In this document: positions 22,111 through 32,367 of the stretch, one piece after another
Numbering within the stretch: position 1 is the first letter of the stretch
Layout of the letters: each line of letters begins with the position of its first letter
Assembly: GCA_905221605.1 (NCBI GenBank)
Contig: CAJNDS010002506.1
Location: forward strand, 47,501 to 109,500
DNA length: 62,000 nt
Source of the DNA: Symbiodinium natans
Lineage: Eukaryota > Sar > Dinophyceae > Suessiales > Symbiodiniaceae
Reading direction: 5' to 3'
Position numbers and translations under genes: made by a program
Notes under the pieces: model-generated
The model's database searches: none
What the model saw: the letters and a program-made list of their open reading frames with translations, nothing else
What the model was told of the DNA's origin: nothing

Positions 22111-22376
22111 GGGGCGGGAAATCCGAGGGGACAGAGAGTTCGACCGATGGGCCCTGAGCAGATAGCAGGGTGTTGCAGCCATCGGGAACTTCTCCGAGAC
22201 CATAGGGAACAGAACAATCAGCCGAGGCATTCCGAGCAACGACGGCCTTGGGCGAATCCTGGAATTCGGGCTGCAGTGACGGGAGAGACCAGGCGTTGGA
22301 GCTTGAACTCGAGCTCGCAGATCAACAAGAGGTCCCAAGGGGGGGCCCAAACTCCGTCTTGCTTGATCGGAGAGAG

Positions 22377-22780
22377 TCAGGATCTGGGTCCGACATGCAG
22401 GGCCGGAAGGATCAGAATGCAGGCGGGGGAGTCTGAATCAAGTTCGGACAACCTCAGAGAGAGCTGCTTCGACAACGAATGCGCCAGCCGGAGGCAGTAA
22501 GCAGCCAACACCACCCGACGCCCCTCTGCAGGACGGACAGCGTGCAGGTGACGAGATGCACAAAACAAAATTGGGTGGTCAGCCACAGGCATGGCAACCG
22601 CAGGAATCCGACACCCCTCATCCTCAAGGAACTGAGCGCCCAGGTCATCTGCAATCAGAAGCTCACCTCCAGAGAAACAAGAGAGGGGGATGACCAGATT
22701 CGGGAGAAAAGAGTTTCGGAGGTCACGATGGGCCGGTGATTCAACACCATCGATAATGACAAAACTGGAGAAAAGATGAT
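22377..22780 (-). pseudogene. YRE-2 pol: 2-oxoglutarate/Fe(II)-dioxygenase-like segment
   Basis: In one continuous minus-strand frame: SFVIIDGVESPAHRDLRN (H-x-D at 22730-22722), LVIPLSCFSGGELLIADD, then PILFCASRHLHAVRPAEGRR VVLAAY. The order (H-x-D, then strands, then His about 60 residues on, then Arg 8-9 residues after that His and a terminal hydrophobic strand) is the double-stranded beta-helix signature of 2OG oxygenases. It aligns with YRE-3 residues 120-225. The frame is entered by a frameshift near 22770 from the 23137-22655 reading and ends at a stop at 22377. Confidence 0.55.
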
Positions 22781-23137
22781 CGGGGCCACATGGGAGACAA
22801 ACTGATTGATCAGACGCACCGATGTGGGATGAGAGGAGGAAACTTTGCGCAGGCCGCCAGAGCCTTTCTGGTGAAGGCCAGCCGAGACAGACTTGCCGGA
22901 AGCGAACCTGTCGTCCAGGTCAGGAGCCTCAGAAAGCAAGCGGTCCGCAAGACGCAAAATCATGGCACAAGTCGGGGCAACACCCGAGTTGATACACGCA
23001 TCGGCAAAATCTTCAGCAAGCAAGTCCTGACAAGAGGGCCCAAAATCGGGTTCAGCAGCATCCTCACCTGACAAAGGAGAGGCTTCGGAAAAACCAGCTG
23101 AGGCCAAGAGATCTGCAGACTCCGAACCGATCTGCAA
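22655..23137 (-). pseudogene. YRE-2 pol N-terminal segment
   Basis: A 160-residue frame whose last informative part, RLINQFVSHVAPIIFS, aligns with ALVQFVRAQAPTHTFA just before the oxygenase-like fold in YRE-3. After that point this frame becomes a shadow, and the real reading moves to the 22780-22377 frame. The preceding 100 residues are acidic/Ser-rich with no family match. Confidence 0.5.
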
Positions 23138-23152
23138 ACCCTGGCCGGACCC

Positions 23153-23750
23153 TCAATGGGGAGCTTTTGCGTGTTCCTGAGCAGAATGGTTCTGGCCACA
23201 GGGAACGCCGGCTGCATTCAAGATAGGGCACCGATGGCTGAAACGACGCTTGGCATTCCGACACTTGCCAGTGTGAAAACGGATGCAGGGGCCGACACCG
23301 TCAATGGTCTTAGCCCACGACTCAGGCCAAGATGCAACCGAGACCTTCGAAGGAGATCCTTGTCCCGAAGATTTACTCGGACTAGAAGCAGAGGATTTCT
23401 TGCCGGAGCCCTTGGACTTCGCCTTGGGCTGGCCGCGAGCACGACCAGCGGCATCGGAAGACTGATGATTTTTCCTCTTTGCATTCTCGGAGGAAGAGGC
23501 ACGCACGCGAGGGGCCAACGCGGCAAAGAGGTCAGGTCGGATGTACGTCATTTCGGCGACCGAATCAGCCAGAGACCAGCCGTGTTCGGTCTGCAAGAGA
23601 GCAACTCCTGACCAGAACGTGCGGTCAGCTTCGATAGCCTCATTCAAAAGCGGACCTCGCAACGAGCTCAAATCTTCATTGGAGTACGTTGGAGTGCTCA
23701 GTGCGCCGCTGCTTCCACAGGACTGCGAAGGAACCCGTCTCAAAGGTTGC
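23153..23750 (-). pseudogene. YRE-2 gag C-terminal part with Lys/Ser linker and finger
   Basis: From about 23750 the frame reads LLQTEHGWSLADSVAEMTYI (matching YRE-1 HSWSLEDALNEFSTCR), a basic linker rich in Lys, Ser and Gly (nucleic-acid-binding character), and a Cys/His cluster CIRFHTGKC...HRCPILN...CGQNHSAQEH. The first 90 residues of the open frame (24013-23750) do not look like gag and come from the inserted segment described separately. Confidence 0.65.
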
Positions 23751-24229
23751 TTAGTTTCCCTTGCGCTACGAAATGCCATGAGTGATTTCATTTGTGACGG
23801 TCGGTGGAAGTGGGGCACAAAGAGAACCACTGAGCGAACAAGCTGGGTAGTGTTATGTGCAGATTTCACTGCTAAGTATGGCTTTTTTCCCGGGTTCTTC
23901 AATAGGTCCATGTCTCTTGGGGTGGTTCTCCGCAGATTTCGAGATCTATTTCTGTCTGTTCTTGCCCGGCACCATGTTTCAGTTGATGTCATGAGTGGAA
24001 TGCGACACGCCAAGAGCTTGGGCTTCGGTCAGCTAGGTGGTATTTCTGTCGCCCGGCAGTGCTCTTTCCCAATGCACATAACGAGTTGGTGTCTTGGTAT
24101 CTCCCGACAGTTGCATTCCCTTCAAAGTAAAGTTCGAACAAAGCCCTTTGCATCTATCACTCCATCATGGGAGGAACTTTGTGTTTCCCAAGCAGATCAG
24201 ATTTGAATTCGACCTAATTACGCCTCTTG
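23751..24229. other. roughly 480-bp AT-richer segment interrupting YRE-2 gag
   Basis: Homology between YRE-1 and YRE-2 gag stops near 24230 and resumes near 23740. The sequence between has lower GC, no gag-like reading and stops in all minus-strand frames. It could be a small insertion or an intron-like segment. No clear terminal repeats or target duplication were found. Confidence 0.4.
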
Positions 24230-25017
24230 ACAAGATTCCAAAGGCTCGCGAGGCCAATGGATAGAGTGGGTAAAAAAGCAACGAGCGGTCTTCCGGCACC
24301 GCCGTCGCGGTGGAGACGAAACGTTCCAGCATCTTGCGAAGGGGCAGCAAATGCATCCCGTCCAACAGCGCAATCGAGGTGCACAAGAGGCCGATGAACC
24401 GGCGCAGCGTGGCTTCAAGTGGCCCCCCCGAAGGGACGGATGTCTCAAGAGGATCCGGATCCTGGGCAGCAAGGAGAGAAGTCAGCAAAGCCACATCAGC
24501 GCGAGGCTTACGACGAACAACCACAGCCTCCTCATGCTCCGTCGTGCGGAACCTCCAGGGAATCCAACCCAAGTTCCGAGCATCGAGGCCCTCCTTGACA
24601 CGAATCAGCAGAGACAAGCTGGGCACGAAGAAATTCGGAAGGATACTTGGCGGTGAAGTCAGTAACCATTTTGGTGACATCCCCGGCACACAGCTTGGGT
24701 TTCGGAACAGTGAGGGCAGAGGAAGGGATGCCCGACAGAGAGGACGTGCCGGAGACCACTGCAGAACATTCCTTCACGACCCTGCGCAGAGCGGAGGCTT
24801 CTGGAGAAAGCAAGGGGGCGTCAGGGGCTAACCCCTCTGGGCGACCAAGAACCAAGTCGACAAAGCTCTCCAGATGATCGGAGCTTGGCAACGCATGAGC
24901 AATCAAAGACATGGTAGTGAACCCCTTTGCAGCAAGGGCCTGACGCACCGTTTCGGGGACGCCCCAGGCCACCAGTGATGAGTCCAAGAAAACCGTGTCA
25001 TCCACGCGCACTGCCAT
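24165..25017 (-). pseudogene. YRE-2 gag N-terminal part, one frameshift
   Basis: The 25017-24532 frame starts at ATG (MAVRVDDTVFLDSSLVAWGV; PETVRQALAAKGFTT) and includes VTKMVTDFTAKYPSEFLRAQ. Near 24620 the reading must shift to the 24689-24165 frame (LLIRVKEGLDARNLGWIPWR, then PLEATLRRFIGLLCTSIALL). Both parts have counterparts in YRE-1 gag. Presumed to be the helical, capsid-like region. Confidence 0.65.
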
Positions 25018-25388
25018 GATACTCCGGCAACGAAGCCCCTACTTCCCTCCTGAAGCAACCAAAACTAAGCGGAGAAGAAACCAAATGATAGCCGGCATGC
25101 GAGAACTGACCAAGCGAAGCCCTGTTCAGCATGGGCAAGTCCTATCAGCAAGCTGACAAGAGAAAGCCCTGTACAGCATCTTTTCTGGCCACAGCGGCAG
25201 GCTCAGAACGAATACCAGCAAAGAAAGATGCGAGGACGGCGCGTCCACGTCACATCAAAAACGTCGCCGGCAAACCCTCGAGAACCAACAAGGGTTCCAC
25301 ACCCATGCTAGTCAGGCGGAGAGCAGCGGTCCCCCCGAGGCATGAACCCAAGCGTGGGCCCCGAGCACAGGAGGCTGGCGAGAAAAAC

Positions 25389-27668
25389 TCAGACAATGGA
25401 CGATCCAAGGCCAGCGGGCACATCGGCCTCCCCAGCGAGATCAAGCGTGATCTGCTCGAAGAGAGGATCCTTAGCGCAGCCATACTTCAAACACAGGCGA
25501 AAGCCTGTTGGTATCTCAGGGCTTCTTTGAAGCGTACCAACAGAGGAGCATCCTCTGACGCCGCAGGCTGCACGCAAGGGTCGATCAAAGTCTGAAGGCA
25601 GCACGGGCCTATACTGGCAAGCTGGATGAGATGCCGAACAAACACGAGCAATATGGACAACTTTAGTTTGGGTATTGAGGAGAAACTCAAACTCTTCAGC
25701 TTCCGAGTCGATGACACCCGGGGCAAAGCATGACGGCTCGCAGCTTGGATCCAGCAAGGCTGGATTTTCAGCTTGAAAGTCGCCAGAATCCAGCTGACCC
25801 GAAGACACCACGGGACTCGAAAATTCGGAGCCACCAGCCCGAGCGACCGGCAGAGGTTGCAAGGATCCCTTCATTGCAAAGCCAGAGTCATCGGAGTCCG
25901 CGGCATCGGAGCACTTCTGAGAAACCACCATACGAGCTGCCTCTGGATCAGAGTCACTGGAGGAGTCATCTTCCATCGTAGGTTCTGGGCGAGAAGCCAA
26001 AGGCGGGACCTCACAATCACTATTCTCAGCAGACGGAAGCGAAAGAATGGAAATGTCCGGCGAAGAGGGACACGCCCCACGTAGATGCGGTCTCAGTGGT
26101 CGAAAACCCGCCAGGACTGCCTTGATAATCTTCTCCTGGACTTGAAGCGGAGCGGCCACATCATCCCGCCCATACAACTCACCCATCGAGCGAAGAGAAC
26201 CTCTGTGATGTCCCTGGAGAAGCCTCAGGGGCTCCTCAATCAAGAGCTGCTTGGAAAAGCTCAGGAAAGTGACCTTCAAGGAATGGACCCCAATCAAGGA
26301 GAGATCCGGGCGTTTCTCTGCCGGCGTACCCGAGTAGCAGCGCAGCAGCAGACGCCGAAGCAAGATCAATCCCTCATTGCGAGACAAGGGGGCCAGCAGC
26401 AGAGGGGACGACTCATCTGGCCCGAGGTCCGCCAGCAGAAAATCTGGCTCAAATTCGGGATGAGCACATTTCGTTGCTTCGAGTGCCCTTTGGAGCAGAG
26501 CAAAAAACACGGAACCCCAGGAAGTCGCTGAGCAACCTTTCGAAAGAAAGCCAGCAGCACGCGCTGCCCAAGGCATGGATCTCCGTGTAGTTTTGGTCCT
26601 AGCAGCGGAGCCAAGCAAGGCACCCATAGAGATGTATATCTCAGAAGGCGAGCTCCAAAGTGCATCACTCCAGCGTAATGATGCGAAGACGCAAGCCAAG
26701 ATTGCCCCACAACGAAGGCGATGGGCTGCAGAAGCCAGCACGTCCAAGACCTGACCTTCAAGCCAGATAACAAAGGAAAGTGGCAACGGAGCCGATTCAC
26801 GTCGTGGAACAGTCTCAGTAGCGAGGGCATAGGCAGAAACCGCTGGGGTGAACAGAAGTTGCCGCAGGACTTCGAGCACCAGCTTGTTCGCCACAAAACG
26901 CAATGCTTTTATCCAGCCCTGTGCTGAGCAAAGTCGACCCCGAGCGTGTAGTGAGAAGAAGTCCAGCAGCAGAAACTCGGGTGGTTCGAATGGACATGTG
27001 GAATTCGCCTCCGCAAACTTCTCCCATTGAACCCACATCCGCAGGTAAGAGCAAAGGGTCGACGGTGCGTTCATGCGTACCAAACGAGCAAGATGGGCAT
27101 TTGCCTGAGTGCTCAGCAGAAGTCCAGCAACAAGTTTGCTGTGTGATGAAGCTCGGCGTGAAAGTACCAGCCAGGCACTGACCTGCTCATTCATCGCGTT
27201 GGTCAAGGCGTCTTTCATGCTGCAGGCAGCTTTAGTAGTCGATGATGTCAACAGTCGAGGAACCGGGAAAGCTGAACCCTCCGGAGGATGGGCCACCAAT
27301 GTAGCTTCCAGGGACAGCCTGGCCGCTGGTTCAGCTGGCTTGTACGGCATCACTCGGGGGCGTAGTAACGGTGCACGCAGTGGTGCTTGAGATGGCAAAC
27401 CAGCTGGACCCAGACGAGGTCGAGAAGCTCTGTCTCTCCCAGAAGCCATCGGAGCAGCTGCAATACTTGCAGAAGGTGGACGGTAGAAGCTGCTAAGCTT
27501 CCCGTCACAGTGCAGTAAGACCCACAGACAAAGCCCCTGCAGAAGGAACACGCAAGTGTCACAAGAGAGCTCACTGCAGACAGCATGAGGAGCAAGCGCA
27601 AACCGTGCGACAATTTTTAGCGCATCAGGCAACTTCAGATCCTGAGGGTGCTGGATGCCAGGAGGCAT
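25389..27668 (-). CDS. YRE-2 tyrosine recombinase
   Basis: Intact 759-residue frame counted from the first ATG (27668; the frame is open seven codons further). The catalytic fold occupies about residues 190-510: FASLRWSDAL with Arg332, a TKTTRR strand, VHSLKVTFLSF with His462 and Lys465 (most tyrosine recombinases have His-x-x-Arg), LLQGHHRGS with His487, and ELYGRDD with the nucleophile Tyr499. An acidic C-terminal tail of about 250 residues follows. It would join the circular cDNA to the target by strand exchange. Gene order puts it upstream of gag and pol, unlike most PAT/DIRS elements. Because the frame is intact while gag and pol are broken, it may still be translated. Confidence 0.8.
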   Translation of the reverse strand: MPPGIQHPQDLKLPDALKIVARFALAPHAVCSELSCDTCVFLLQGLCLWVLLHCDGKLSSFYRPPSASIAAAPMASGRDRASRPRLGPAGLPSQAPLRAPLLRPRVMPYKPAEPAARLSLEATLVAHPPEGSAFPVPRLLTSSTTKAACSMKDALTNAMNEQVSAWLVLSRRASSHSKLVAGLLLSTQANAHLARLVRMNAPSTLCSYLRMWVQWEKFAEANSTCPFEPPEFLLLDFFSLHARGRLCSAQGWIKALRFVANKLVLEVLRQLLFTPAVSAYALATETVPRRESAPLPLSFVIWLEGQVLDVLASAAHRLRCGAILACVFASLRWSDALWSSPSEIYISMGALLGSAARTKTTRRSMPWAARAAGFLSKGCSATSWGSVFFALLQRALEATKCAHPEFEPDFLLADLGPDESSPLLLAPLSRNEGLILLRRLLLRCYSGTPAEKRPDLSLIGVHSLKVTFLSFSKQLLIEEPLRLLQGHHRGSLRSMGELYGRDDVAAPLQVQEKIIKAVLAGFRPLRPHLRGACPSSPDISILSLPSAENSDCEVPPLASRPEPTMEDDSSSDSDPEAARMVVSQKCSDAADSDDSGFAMKGSLQPLPVARAGGSEFSSPVVSSGQLDSGDFQAENPALLDPSCEPSCFAPGVIDSEAEEFEFLLNTQTKVVHIARVCSASHPACQYRPVLPSDFDRPLRAACGVRGCSSVGTLQRSPEIPTGFRLCLKYGCAKDPLFEQITLDLAGEADVPAGLGSSIV

Positions 27669-27779
27669 GCTGACAGCAGAGGAAACCAAAACCTAGGGAA
27701 AGGAAAGGGAGCCGGGAAACACAGGGGGTCATCCGGCAGCAAACCTAAGCCCAGAACCCAAGACTAGGGTCAGCAACCC

Positions 27780-28691
27780 TCAAAGAGTCCCCTCCGAGGC
27801 AGTAGGTGCACAAGAAGGAACGGCTTCCCAATGGACGGTGGGGTCCAGACTAGGGTCGACGGCTGATGCAGTTGCATGTGACGCAAGGCTGGTGTCAGTG
27901 CTAGCCGGACGAGGTCCAACGAGAGAAGCCCAGGATGGGTTCCCAGCAAGTGCAGCAGAAGAGGAGACGGTCCGCTCCGGTAGTGCTTCGAGCGATGAAC
28001 TCAAAGAAGCAATGACAGTTTCCAGCTGACGAAGGCGTTGAGCCTGCGAAAGTGAGCGGAACTCCAATGCCTCAAGGCGAGCCTGCAAACGAGTGAAATC
28101 AAAGGCCTCCAAAGCCACGACACGATCGTAGAGAGCTGCTGCGCCCACACTGCCTATGCTTTCAAGAGGCACCGTCGAGCCCACCGTCGAAGAGAAGCGG
28201 GCGAGGCCGGAGTCCACCGCCTCAATCGTGCGTGACAGAGCATCTTGCTGCACAGACAGATCGCGAAGCACGCGAATGAATGCCATGTCCAAGCAGGAAA
28301 ACCCTGTGCGCAGAAGATCATCAAAGGGGACATCAAGAATGACCGATCGCAAGGATGAATGAAAACGATGCGCCGAAGATACATCCACCTGACGACTCAG
28401 GGCATGCACGGCAACCCATGATTCAAGCATCTCAACACGAGCCCTCAGAGCAGCCAGTTCGGGATGAACTTGACCAGGGATACTGCTAGGGGAAGGCAAT
28501 GGCGGGGCGGCAGTGCTACCATCAGCAGGAGCAACTGTAGGCATTGCATACGGCATCGGCCTGTGGGCGGGCGCACGCTGGCCATCGATCGGTATGAGAT
28601 CCTCAAGATCGCTGTCTGAGAAGGCCACAATGGCATCATGAGGCAGTGCACTGCGACGGAAGCGAAAACCAGAATTGGAATGAGCAGCCAT
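27780..28691 (-). CDS. YRE-2 coiled-coil ORF of unknown function
   Basis: Intact 303-residue frame from an ATG at 28691. The N-terminal third is Pro/Ser/Ala-rich and disordered-looking; a first helix (ELAALRARVEMLESWVAVHA) and a long heptad-rich helix (LQARLEALEFRSLSQAQRLR and LETVIASLSSSLEAL) follow, then a Ser/Thr-rich tail. It lies upstream of the YR gene, where YRE-3 also has a small ORF ending in a Leu-rich helix. A structural or oligomerising gag-like role is an inference from the composition; no family was recognised. Confidence 0.55.
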   Translation of the reverse strand: MAAHSNSGFRFRRSALPHDAIVAFSDSDLEDLIPIDGQRAPAHRPMPYAMPTVAPADGSTAAPPLPSPSSIPGQVHPELAALRARVEMLESWVAVHALSRQVDVSSAHRFHSSLRSVILDVPFDDLLRTGFSCLDMAFIRVLRDLSVQQDALSRTIEAVDSGLARFSSTVGSTVPLESIGSVGAAALYDRVVALEAFDFTRLQARLEALEFRSLSQAQRLRQLETVIASLSSSLEALPERTVSSSAALAGNPSWASLVGPRPASTDTSLASHATASAVDPSLDPTVHWEAVPSCAPTASEGTL

Positions 28692-29254
28692 CGTCCAGGC
28701 ACTATTAACCCTGAAAGTGGAAACTCAAACCAAGACAACCCCTCACAAGAAACCCACATGCGTGCGGGTTGAGCCAAGCAAGCAAGCAGGAGCAAAAGCT
28801 CACGCACTCACTTTCAGGGAGGGGAAGAAGGGAAGGGAAGTGGGGATTCAGGAAACACTGCCCAATGAATCCCTCAAGCACAGCGGTGCCAAAAATTGCG
28901 AGAACAACAGCTCAAGAAAAAGGAAAGGGCCCGCTATAAGCAGACGCAAAGACCCTGAACAAAGCCCCAGCAACACCGGAACTCAAAGGAAATTCCTGAA
29001 CAGGAACTCCGAGAACAGGACTTAAACCCCAATCCAGCGGGACCGGGCAACCTGCAAAGAGCATGAAGATCCCCAGAAGACACTCTACGCGGTAGAGCGG
29101 GGATTTTCCGAATGCTCAGAGTGAGAAAATGCGATGCTCACGACAAAATTCAGCACTCAAAAAACATGCTCTGTACAAGCGTGAGACCAAAGGACCTCCT
29201 GGAAAGATCTACAGGCACCGAGCTGCCGCCTCAAGAGAAAACGTCGCTGCCCGA

Positions 29255-29959
29255 CTACGGAATCGGGGGAGTGTCAGGAGCAAAACTCTGCGGAACATGA
29301 TCCTGAGCAGCCCAATACTGCATCTCAGATGGCTCGTTTTGGAGACGGCCCTCAGCCCACAAGATCCACAAAATGCGAAAAAGACGTGGCGGCGGCAACC
29401 TCACCAGTTCAGCATTGGTCCAGGATGTCAGGCGAAGAATCACCCAGCGCACACTGCTCAAAGCAATAGGGTGCTCGGCGTCCTCGTTAGCCAAAGGCAT
29501 CGCAGAAGAAGCGTTCGTCGCAAGAGCAGCAGAAGTGTCCGTTTCCGGAAGAATAGCTGGCGGCGCAGGTACAGGACCCAGCGAATCTGGAACATGTGGC
29601 AGAGGACCAATGGACACGCCAACCACATTTTCCAGATGATCGACTCGCGCAACCAGAGCCTGCCAAGCCGGATGCGAGCAGAACTGAGGCAAAAGCCGAC
29701 TAGCCGAACCACAAGGTGGGGACCGGCTGCGAGCCGGAGCACTTGGCCTTGCAGCAGAGCGACGAGCTCCCAGAGGTGGTAGAACAGGAGAACGTCCACG
29801 ATCTTGCCGAGCTTGACGAAGTGCCGGAGGCGTAGGCGGTGCAGAGAGCGAAGCATCACTCGGGATATCAGCAAGAGGAGACCCAGGAGGAGTCGCCACA
29901 TCGACCAACTCATCAGAAGAGCTCGAGGCACCCCCAGAACCATGCAGCGCAGCAGCCAA
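29255..29959 (-). CDS. YRE-2 first ORF, Pro/Ser-rich, unknown
   Basis: A 234-residue frame with no ATG near its beginning (starts at TTG). It has a Pro/Ser/Arg-rich N-terminus, a short helix AWQALVARVDHLENVVGVSI like the helix of the downstream coiled-coil ORF, and a C-terminal segment WVILRLTSWTNAELVRLPPP. It is the first reading after repeat A1. It could be a degraded duplicate of the coiled-coil ORF or a leader protein. Confidence 0.4.
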   Translation of the reverse strand: MAAALHGSGGASSSSDELVDVATPPGSPLADIPSDASLSAPPTPPALRQARQDRGRSPVLPPLGARRSAARPSAPARSRSPPCGSASRLLPQFCSHPAWQALVARVDHLENVVGVSIGPLPHVPDSLGPVPAPPAILPETDTSAALATNASSAMPLANEDAEHPIALSSVRWVILRLTSWTNAELVRLPPPRLFRILWILWAEGRLQNEPSEMQYWAAQDHVPQSFAPDTPPIP

Positions 29960-30111
29960 AAACCGACGCCTTCTGTGATCAGCAGAGGCGCAGGAGCATC
30001 GAAACCATCTGTCCCAGCGTGAGCCGGAACGTGCACGACCCTAGGGGGAACGTCGAAGGGTTCCGAGGCCTAAACCTGTTGAAGAGTTCGGCAAGCGAGG
30101 CTCCCAGCCCA

Positions 30112-30314
30112 AGATCAAAATCTGCTTGTCTGATGGCAGGTCCCGTGCCAACAAGTGCTGCAGGAAAAACGGAAAATCGGCAAGAATACCAAGCAGCACA
30201 AAGTAAGCATGCGACAAGCAACGAAAATTCAATCCCCAAAAACACCAAGAGCGAAAAAACAGGTGCCTTCCGGGCCTACCGCCCCAAACAGCCGTGTTTC
30301 AAAAACATATACCG
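30112..30314 (-). repeat. YRE-2 split direct repeat A1
   Basis: 203 bp, partner of A2 at 18546-18748 with two substitutions. It forms the 5' end of the element on the minus strand. Outside it, GGCCATGTCGGGC continues the YRE-1 flank. Confidence 0.9.
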
Positions 30315-31150
30315 GCCATGTCGGGCTGCTGGGCTGCCTGATCCATGACGTAGGCACGCGAGGAAGGATGTCGGTGAGCTTGAGCACGACCTGGAGAGGC
30401 AGGGGGGGTTTGGTATGCAGGTGAAGAGTGTGGCAGGGGCAAAGCTCAGCATAAAACCACACAGAGGCGCAAATGACTATTTTTACGCCATCCCAAGCAT
30501 CAAATGTGCTTGCGCAGGCACCTCGCAGGCAGAGGCAGGATCCCAGCGGGGGAGAGTAGACAAGACTCTCGTTGTGCAGCTGAAGCGTGTGTGCGCCACA
30601 CGCTGGGCGGAACCACGAGTCGGTTGCGGAGAAGTGCAGGGCACGCGGCGCGCGCGGGGCAGTGAGAGCGGCTGAGCGAACCACGTTGCTGCGAGAATTG
30701 TAGAGCAGACGGGGCGCGGCATCCAGCGGGGAGGGAGGCATATTCCGCGCTGCGGACTCCACTTCAACAGCTTCAGAGTCTGACGCAGGCTCGGAACACT
30801 GAGAGGGAGAGTCGTCCTCGGAAGAGCAGCTAGACAGCGGCGGAGTCTGAACGATCGAACTCAGGCACTAAGTCGGGCAGTGGTTGATTCTCTTGTGCCA
30901 CCGGCGTGAGGAGGGCCGCTTCTGAGGTTGGTATGACGGGGGGGTGCAATGGCTGGAGCAGAAACCGGCGATTCGGCAATGTCAGGGTCTGGTTGCGCAG
31001 GAACTTCTCGGAGCCCTGCATCCGCTCGCCCGCGGTGCATCGGCCACCTCTGTCGGACTTTCCGGTGACACTGCCGCAAGCGTCTGCTCTGCCTAAAGTT
31101 TTCCTGCCGTCCGCGGCCTGCAAGGTGGAAGCCGGAGCGGATGCAGACAA
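30315..31150 (-). pseudogene. probable tail of the YRE-1 tyrosine recombinase
   Basis: On the minus strand a reading through about 30840-30560 gives SSCSSEDDSPSQCSEPASDS followed by APRLLYNSRSNVVRSA. YR proteins of YRE-2 and YRE-3 likewise end with an acidic linker and then EFLLNTQTKVVHIAR or DPLIYRQHSSSGTLHVL. No catalytic residues are present, so only the tail survives or the 5' part has diverged beyond recognition above 31150. Its position just outside YRE-2 fits YRE-1 being split by YRE-2. Confidence 0.4.
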
Positions 31151-32029
31151 CCACGGTCCGCTGGCAAGTCAGCATCGGCCCGGTGGCCTTGAATCCTGCG
31201 GGGTTGTGCAGGCAGGTCCAGTTGGCGGGCCCATGCTTGCAAAGTACAGTTGCAATTCAGCTTGTCATGTGCAATACCTGTTCCGTTATAACGCTATTGC
31301 CAACAGTTTTAAGCGACCGCTGACTATCTTTGCGCCCGACCCAAACATGTGGTGCATGCTTTGCGTGTCTCCGCAAAATTGAAAGCACACTTGCCACGTT
31401 TCACGGCCCATTCTGGGGTCCTATTTTTGGGCCCCAAAGCGAAGCCCGAAATGGGATCTTCTCTAAGAGTTTCGAATCAGGCAGACCCAGTTTTGGGACC
31501 CAATTTCTGGCCTCAAAATGAAAGCCAAAAACTGTGCGATTTCTGATGAGAAGACACACTTTTGAAGCTCGCCGAGATTTTGCCCGACGTGAGGACCGCT
31601 CCCGACATAAGACAATAAAAATGCACCGCTGCGTGGCAAGCGGTCGGTGGTGGGCCTGTACTTATTCATAAAGGCGCCATTCAGGTTGCCACTGCGGGGG
31701 CACTCAAACGTGTCCTACGCTTCTTGTGTCTTTCTGGGGTCGGATTTGGCTTCACTTGAGGCACATTCTCCAAACCCCCAGCAAAGGGCCTACCTTGTCC
31801 CAAATCAATAAGTGTTGTCGAAAATCCCCTTTCCCCAAGGGCAATGTTGCAACACGTTGGTCATGTCAGACCGACCTTCGGCATCCAACATTGCCATTGG
31901 GGGCTCGGGGGCACATGCAAGGGCTTGTGACCGGAGACAAGCATCCTTTTCCAGGCTCTTCAGGTTCCAAGTCCTTGCAATTTCAAGGTAGCTCTCAAGG
32001 TCGGGCTGCGCTGCTTACTGCGTTCTGCA

Positions 32030-32262
32030 GACCCTGCATGTGACACTGCAGCAACCTGCAGACCCTGCAGACCTGCAGCAAGCATGCAGAATCCTGCCCG
32101 GCAGCTGCAGGGTCTGTAGGCTGTCGGCAAGCCTGCAAACCCTGCAGCAGCCTGCAGGCCAGCAGCGCCTGCGGGCAACCTGCAGACCCTGCCGCATGCC
32201 GCCCCTACAGACTCTACAGCAAGCCTGCAAAACCTGCTGCCTGCCTCTCTCCCAGCCTGCAT
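32030..32262. repeat. CTGCAGACC minisatellite
   Basis: Degenerate tandem array around CAGCAAGCCTGCAGACCCTG with many PstI-like CTGCAG palindromes. Cys/Ala/Gly-rich frames on the minus strand are artefacts. Confidence 0.85.
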
Positions 32263-32367
32263 GGCTTCCAGTCTTCATTACTTGGTCTTTTCCTGCATTT
32301 ACACAGAGTCCATTTCCCTTGTAAACATCTGCAGGAAGCTTGAAAGCCCCCGACCTGTCGGTGTCAC

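Larger units (their letters stand above)
18206..30313 (-). mobile_element. YRE-2, 12.1-kb tyrosine-recombinase retroelement with split direct repeats
   Basis: Read on the minus strand: A1 (30314-30112), ORF (29959-29255), coiled-coil ORF (28691-27780), YR (27668-25389), gag (25017-23153), pol with 2OG-oxygenase-like, methyltransferase-like, RT and RNase H modules (23137-19112), then B1 (19027-18748), A2 (18748-18546) and B2 (18485-18206). The A1...B1-A2-B2 arrangement is the split-direct-repeat structure known from PAT and Ngaro elements, which integrate through a circle using a tyrosine recombinase and make no target duplication. Flanks rejoin as CTCCCGG/CCATG with no duplication. The element lies inside YRE-1. 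Confidence 0.85.
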
